A DNA stretch of 64,000 bases from Phaeobacter sp. A36a-5a (GTDB lineage: Bacteria > Pseudomonadota > Alphaproteobacteria > Rhodobacterales > Rhodobacteraceae): the NCBI RefSeq assembly GCF_037911135.1, contig NZ_JBBLYU010000001.1, positions 558,001-622,000 of the forward strand. Direction: 5' to 3'. The notes beneath the pieces are model-generated. The model searched no databases and had not been told where the DNA came from. It saw nothing but the letters and a program-made list of their open reading frames with translations. Made by a program: the position numbers and the translations under genes. This document shows positions 61,002 through 64,000 of this stretch, piece by piece. The number at the start of each line of letters is the position of its first letter. Position 1 is the first letter of the stretch.

Positions 61002-62156
61002 GTGATTGATGAGACCACCCGGATCCTGTCGGATCTCATTGCCTTTCCAACGGTCTCGGCTGACAGCAATCTGGAGATGATTGCCTATCTTGCCAACCGG
61101 CTTGAGGACTGCGGCGCCAGTGTTGATGTGCTGTTTGATGCCAGCGGTCAGAAGGCAAATCTCTTCGCCACGCTTGGCCCGGACGCCGATGGCGGGATCG
61201 TGCTGTCAGGCCATAGCGATGTGGTGCCGGTGACCGATCAGGACTGGATCAGTGACCCCTTCACGATGGTGGAGCGCGACGGGCGGCTCTACGGACGCGG
61301 CACCTGCGACATGAAAGGTTTCATCGCGGCGACCCTCGCCATAGCGCCGCAGTTCGCCGGGCAGATCGGCAAGCGTCCCCTGCATTTCGCCTTTACCTAC
61401 GACGAGGAGGTGGGCTGCGTCGGTGCCGGTCATCTGGTTCAGACGCTGCGCGACCGCGAGATCAGGCCACGACTGGCCCTGATCGGTGAACCGACAAGTA
61501 TGCGCATCATTGAGGGCCACAAAGGCTGCCACGAATACACCACACGTTTTCAGGGACTTGAGGGTCACGGGTCGGATCCGTCACGAGGGGTCAATGCGGT
61601 GGAATACGCGGTGCGCTATGTCAGCCGCCTGCTCGATCTGCGCCTGGATTTGCAGCAGCGTACCCCGCCGGACAGTCGATTTGATCCGCCCTGGACCACG
61701 CTGAACATCGGTGCGCTCAACGGTGGCAGCGCGCATAATGTCATCGCATCAAAGGCGCAGGTCGATTGGGAGATGCGTCCGGTCCAGCAGGCCGACGCCG
61801 ACCATGTGAAGGACACGATGGCACGCTATTGCCACGATGTTCTGCTGCCTGCCATGCGCGCGGTCTACCCCGAGGCCAGCATCGACACCGAGGTGGTGGG
61901 AGAGGTGGCAGGGCTGGTCCCCACCACGCGGAATGAGGCCCGCGACATCATGGCGGAGCTGCTGGGCAGCAAGAGCGCGGATCTGGTGCCCTTCGGCACC
62001 GAGGCGGGCTTGTTTCAGGCGCTGGGTATGGATGTGGTCGTCTGCGGGCCAGGGTCCATCGCGCAGGCGCATAAGGCGGATGAATACCTCGCCATTGACC
62101 AGCTCGGGCAATGCCTCAGCGTGCTGGACCAGCTGGCAGCGCGGCTGGCGGACTGA
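61002..62156 (+). CDS. M20 deacetylase (ArgE-like)
   Basis: A 384-residue zinc amidohydrolase. Metal ligands: GHSDVVPV (first His), YGRGTCDMKGFIA (bridging Asp), TYDEEVGCVGA (Glu pair), IGEPTSMRIIEGHKG, and the C-terminal AHKADEY. Typical substrates are N-acetylornithine-like amides. Four bases separate it from the M24 gene, so it probably removes the acyl group after that hydrolysis step. Confidence 0.85.
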   Translation: MIDETTRILSDLIAFPTVSADSNLEMIAYLANRLEDCGASVDVLFDASGQKANLFATLGPDADGGIVLSGHSDVVPVTDQDWISDPFTMVERDGRLYGRGTCDMKGFIAATLAIAPQFAGQIGKRPLHFAFTYDEEVGCVGAGHLVQTLRDREIRPRLALIGEPTSMRIIEGHKGCHEYTTRFQGLEGHGSDPSRGVNAVEYAVRYVSRLLDLRLDLQQRTPPDSRFDPPWTTLNIGALNGGSAHNVIASKAQVDWEMRPVQQADADHVKDTMARYCHDVLLPAMRAVYPEASIDTEVVGEVAGLVPTTRNEARDIMAELLGSKSADLVPFGTEAGLFQALGMDVVVCGPGSIAQAHKADEYLAIDQLGQCLSVLDQLAARLAD

Positions 62157-62183
62157 CGCTAGCCCGCGATCGAAGCACCGGCA

Positions 62184-63515
62184 TCATGGCCGGGGTGCCA
62201 ACGCCGATTGCAGCGCGCGGTATGATGCCTTGGGGGTGCGGGTCAGCGTGTCGAAATCCACATGTATCAGCCCGAACCGTTTCTCATACCCCAGCGCCCA
62301 TTCGTAATTGTCCAGAAGCGACCACAGGAAATAGCCCTGCACCGGCACGCCATCCGCAATGGCACGGCGCACCGCGTCCAGATGGTCATCGACAAAGGCA
62401 ATCCGGGCGTCGTCCGGCACGGTGCCATCTGTCACCATATCCGCGTTGGCCATGCCGTTTTCGGTCACGATCAGCGGCAGATCGCCTGTATAGTCGCGCG
62501 CCGTCCGGGTCAAAAAATCATAAAGCCCCTGCGGATAGATCTCCCATCCCATCTGGGTCTTGGGCAGCGGGCCATCGACCTCGGCGTAATGGGGCCAGGC
62601 GCCGCTGCCCGGCGCAATCAGCTTGCGGGTATAGTAGTTGAGGCCGCACCAGTCGACGGGGGCTGAGATGGTTGCAAAATCATCCTGCCAGCCGTGCGGC
62701 AGATGCGGTTCCAGCCCTTCCAGCGCCAGATCCGGGTAGCGCCCGTGAAAGGCACCGCCAAGGAAAAAGCCATTGTAGATCGCATCATAGCGCGCAGCGG
62801 CCTGCCGGGCGGCCTCGCTGTTGTCGGCGGGGGCTGCCCATTCCAGATTGAACACGGCGCCAAGGTTCTCCATGCCAAGGCCGCGCATCGTTTCGATGGC
62901 GGTGCCATGGGCTACCATCACATGGTGCATCGCCCGCGCCGTTGCCCGGATATCACGCAGGCCGGGCGCATGATGGCCAAGGAAATGCGACAGCCAGCCT
63001 ACGCACCATGGTTCATTGATCGGCGCCGCGGAATACATCCGGTCGCCAATGCGGCCCATGATGACCGCGGTAAAGTCGCCAAACCATTTGGCGATATCGG
63101 CGTTGCGCCAGCCTCCCATATCGGCCAGCGCCTGAGGCAATTCCCAGTGGTAGAGCGTCACGCAGGGTTTCAGCCCCCGCTCCAGCATCGCATCCGTCAG
63201 CCGGTCGTAGAAATCCAGCCCGTCGGGGTTGGGTGTGCCACGCCCCTCGGGCAGAACCCGCGCCCAGCTGGTGGAGAACCGGTAGCAGTCAAACCCGGCA
63301 GCCGCCGCCAGATCCAGATCCTCAGCGTAGCGGTGGTAATGATCGCAGGCGCGCTGGCCGTGCTCGGCTCGCACTACATTGCCGGGGGTGGCGGCGAAAC
63401 TGTCCCAATGGGTCGCCCCGGCGCCGCCAAACCCGTGTCCTTCGATCTGATAGGCTGAGGTTGCCGCGCCAAAGAGAAAACCCTCGGGGAAGTCCTGGCG
63501 GCTGTTGCGTAACAT
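62184..63515 (-). CDS. Beta-glucosidase, glycoside hydrolase family 1
   Basis: A 443-residue TIM-barrel retaining glycosidase: N-terminal FLFGAATSAYQIEG, ACDHYHRYAEDLDLAAAAGF, acid/base Glu in APINEPW near 170, nucleophile Glu in LIVTENGM near 352, and YFLWSLLDNYEWALGYEKRF. No signal peptide, so it cleaves imported beta-glucosides in the cytoplasm. It is in an operon with the truncated LacI-type gene upstream. Confidence 0.95.
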   Translation of the reverse strand: MLRNSRQDFPEGFLFGAATSAYQIEGHGFGGAGATHWDSFAATPGNVVRAEHGQRACDHYHRYAEDLDLAAAAGFDCYRFSTSWARVLPEGRGTPNPDGLDFYDRLTDAMLERGLKPCVTLYHWELPQALADMGGWRNADIAKWFGDFTAVIMGRIGDRMYSAAPINEPWCVGWLSHFLGHHAPGLRDIRATARAMHHVMVAHGTAIETMRGLGMENLGAVFNLEWAAPADNSEAARQAAARYDAIYNGFFLGGAFHGRYPDLALEGLEPHLPHGWQDDFATISAPVDWCGLNYYTRKLIAPGSGAWPHYAEVDGPLPKTQMGWEIYPQGLYDFLTRTARDYTGDLPLIVTENGMANADMVTDGTVPDDARIAFVDDHLDAVRRAIADGVPVQGYFLWSLLDNYEWALGYEKRFGLIHVDFDTLTRTPKASYRALQSALAPRP

Positions 63516-63554
63516 GGCGGCTCTCCTGATTGGATGGTGCGGGCAGCGGTGAGT

Positions 63555-64000
63555 CTAGCGCGACGGCGCAGGCCCGGTGGAGCGGCCAACCGTCAGCTGC
63601 GCTTCCAGCAGGCGTGTCAAAGGGGCGTCACCCGGATCGCGGATCTGCGCCAGCAGCAGGTCGGCCAGCTGTCGGCCGGCCTCCTGCACAGAAGAAAGCG
63701 TCGCGGTGAATTGCGGCAGCTCATCGCCATTGCGCAGATAGGAGAGATCATCGTCATGGGTGATCACCGAAATATCGCGCCCCATCTGGCGCCCCGAATC
63801 CTCGATTGCGCGGCGCACACCCATCGCCGGGATGATCGACGACACCAGATAGGCGGTGGGCGGATCGGCCATGGCCTGAGTGTGTACGACGGTGCGGTGA
63901 CCGTAGCTCTCGGTCATTTCCTCGGCAAACATCAGCGCGGGATCCAGGGGGATGCCCGCTGCGGTCAGCGCGCATTCGTAGCCTGCGCGACGGCGCCATG
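63555..64000 (-). CDS. LacI-family regulator, C-terminal part (cut by window edge)
   Basis: About 148 residues of the effector domain of a LacI-type regulator (VSSIIPAMGVRRAIEDSGRQ, DISVITHDDDLSYLRNGDEL, then a C-terminal ADLLLAQIRDP). The DNA-binding end lies beyond the window. Its position 39 bases before the GH1 gene suggests control of glucoside use. Confidence 0.82.
   Translation of the reverse strand, partial: WRRRAGYECALTAAGIPLDPALMFAEEMTESYGHRTVVHTQAMADPPTAYLVSSIIPAMGVRRAIEDSGRQMGRDISVITHDDDLSYLRNGDELPQFTATLSSVQEAGRQLADLLLAQIRDPGDAPLTRLLEAQLTVGRSTGPAPSR

Overview
The window looks like the chromosome of a marine alphaproteobacterium of the Roseobacter group (Rhodobacteraceae). This rests on gene content: aerobic cobalamin assembly genes, a DHPS (2,3-dihydroxypropane-1-sulfonate) catabolic cluster with a TRAP transporter, an ectoine-hydrolase-like M24 protein, a LuxI-type synthase and RTX proteins. 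The host DNA is GC-rich. No rRNA, CRISPR array or chromosomal origin was seen.

Left host flank (1-13760). This holds cobS and cobT (divergent), a KefB/C-type antiporter, a PAS sensor, an Lrp-family regulator divergent from hppD, a large PilM/PilP-like membrane protein, a SIMPL-domain exported protein, a metY-type sulfhydrylase, a glycosyltransferase-like protein, and tRNA-Thr(TGT) at 13685-13760.

Two integrated elements lie in tandem behind that tRNA. The last 46 bases of the tRNA region (13715-13760) are repeated exactly at 28800-28845, and a 16-base remnant recurs at 45048-45063. Element A (to 28845) starts with a tyrosine integrase and an AlpA-like HTH gene. It carries a phage packaging set (DUF4055 portal, small terminase, and a large terminase split into ATPase and nuclease genes) but no capsid or tail genes. 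It ends with an AT-richer putative defence cassette: a GHKL ATPase, a Rossmann/methyltransferase-like protein, a PD-(D/E)XK nuclease, and a convergent C5-cytosine DNA methyltransferase. Element A looks like a phage satellite or a reduced prophage carrying a restriction-type system.

Element B (28846-45063) has its integrase at the right end, an overlapping replication operon (Toprim primase, DUF3987, DUF2786), two virion internal-protein-like genes, an RTX protein and two Rap1a/Tai-like small exported proteins. Several of its genes are damaged: DUF3987 has lost its core, alpA is frameshifted, and a virion protein is interrupted by a +1 shift at CCT-TGA. It appears to be decaying.

Right host flank (45064-64000). 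A hybrid histidine kinase sits next to luxI. The DHPS pathway follows on the minus strand: LacI-type regulator with twin operators, small membrane protein, TRAP DctP/Q/M, HpsN, HpsO, HpsP, a UspA protein, sulfopyruvate decarboxylase ComD/ComE and an FMN-dependent 2-hydroxyacid (sulfolactate) dehydrogenase. Together these would import DHPS and convert it to sulfoacetaldehyde; the next enzyme (Xsc) is not in the window. The end of the window has an aminotransferase, a DoeA-like M24 hydrolase and an ArgE-like M20 deacetylase in one operon, then a GH1 beta-glucosidase with a truncated LacI regulator.

All calls come from reading the sequence and family knowledge. No database search was run.
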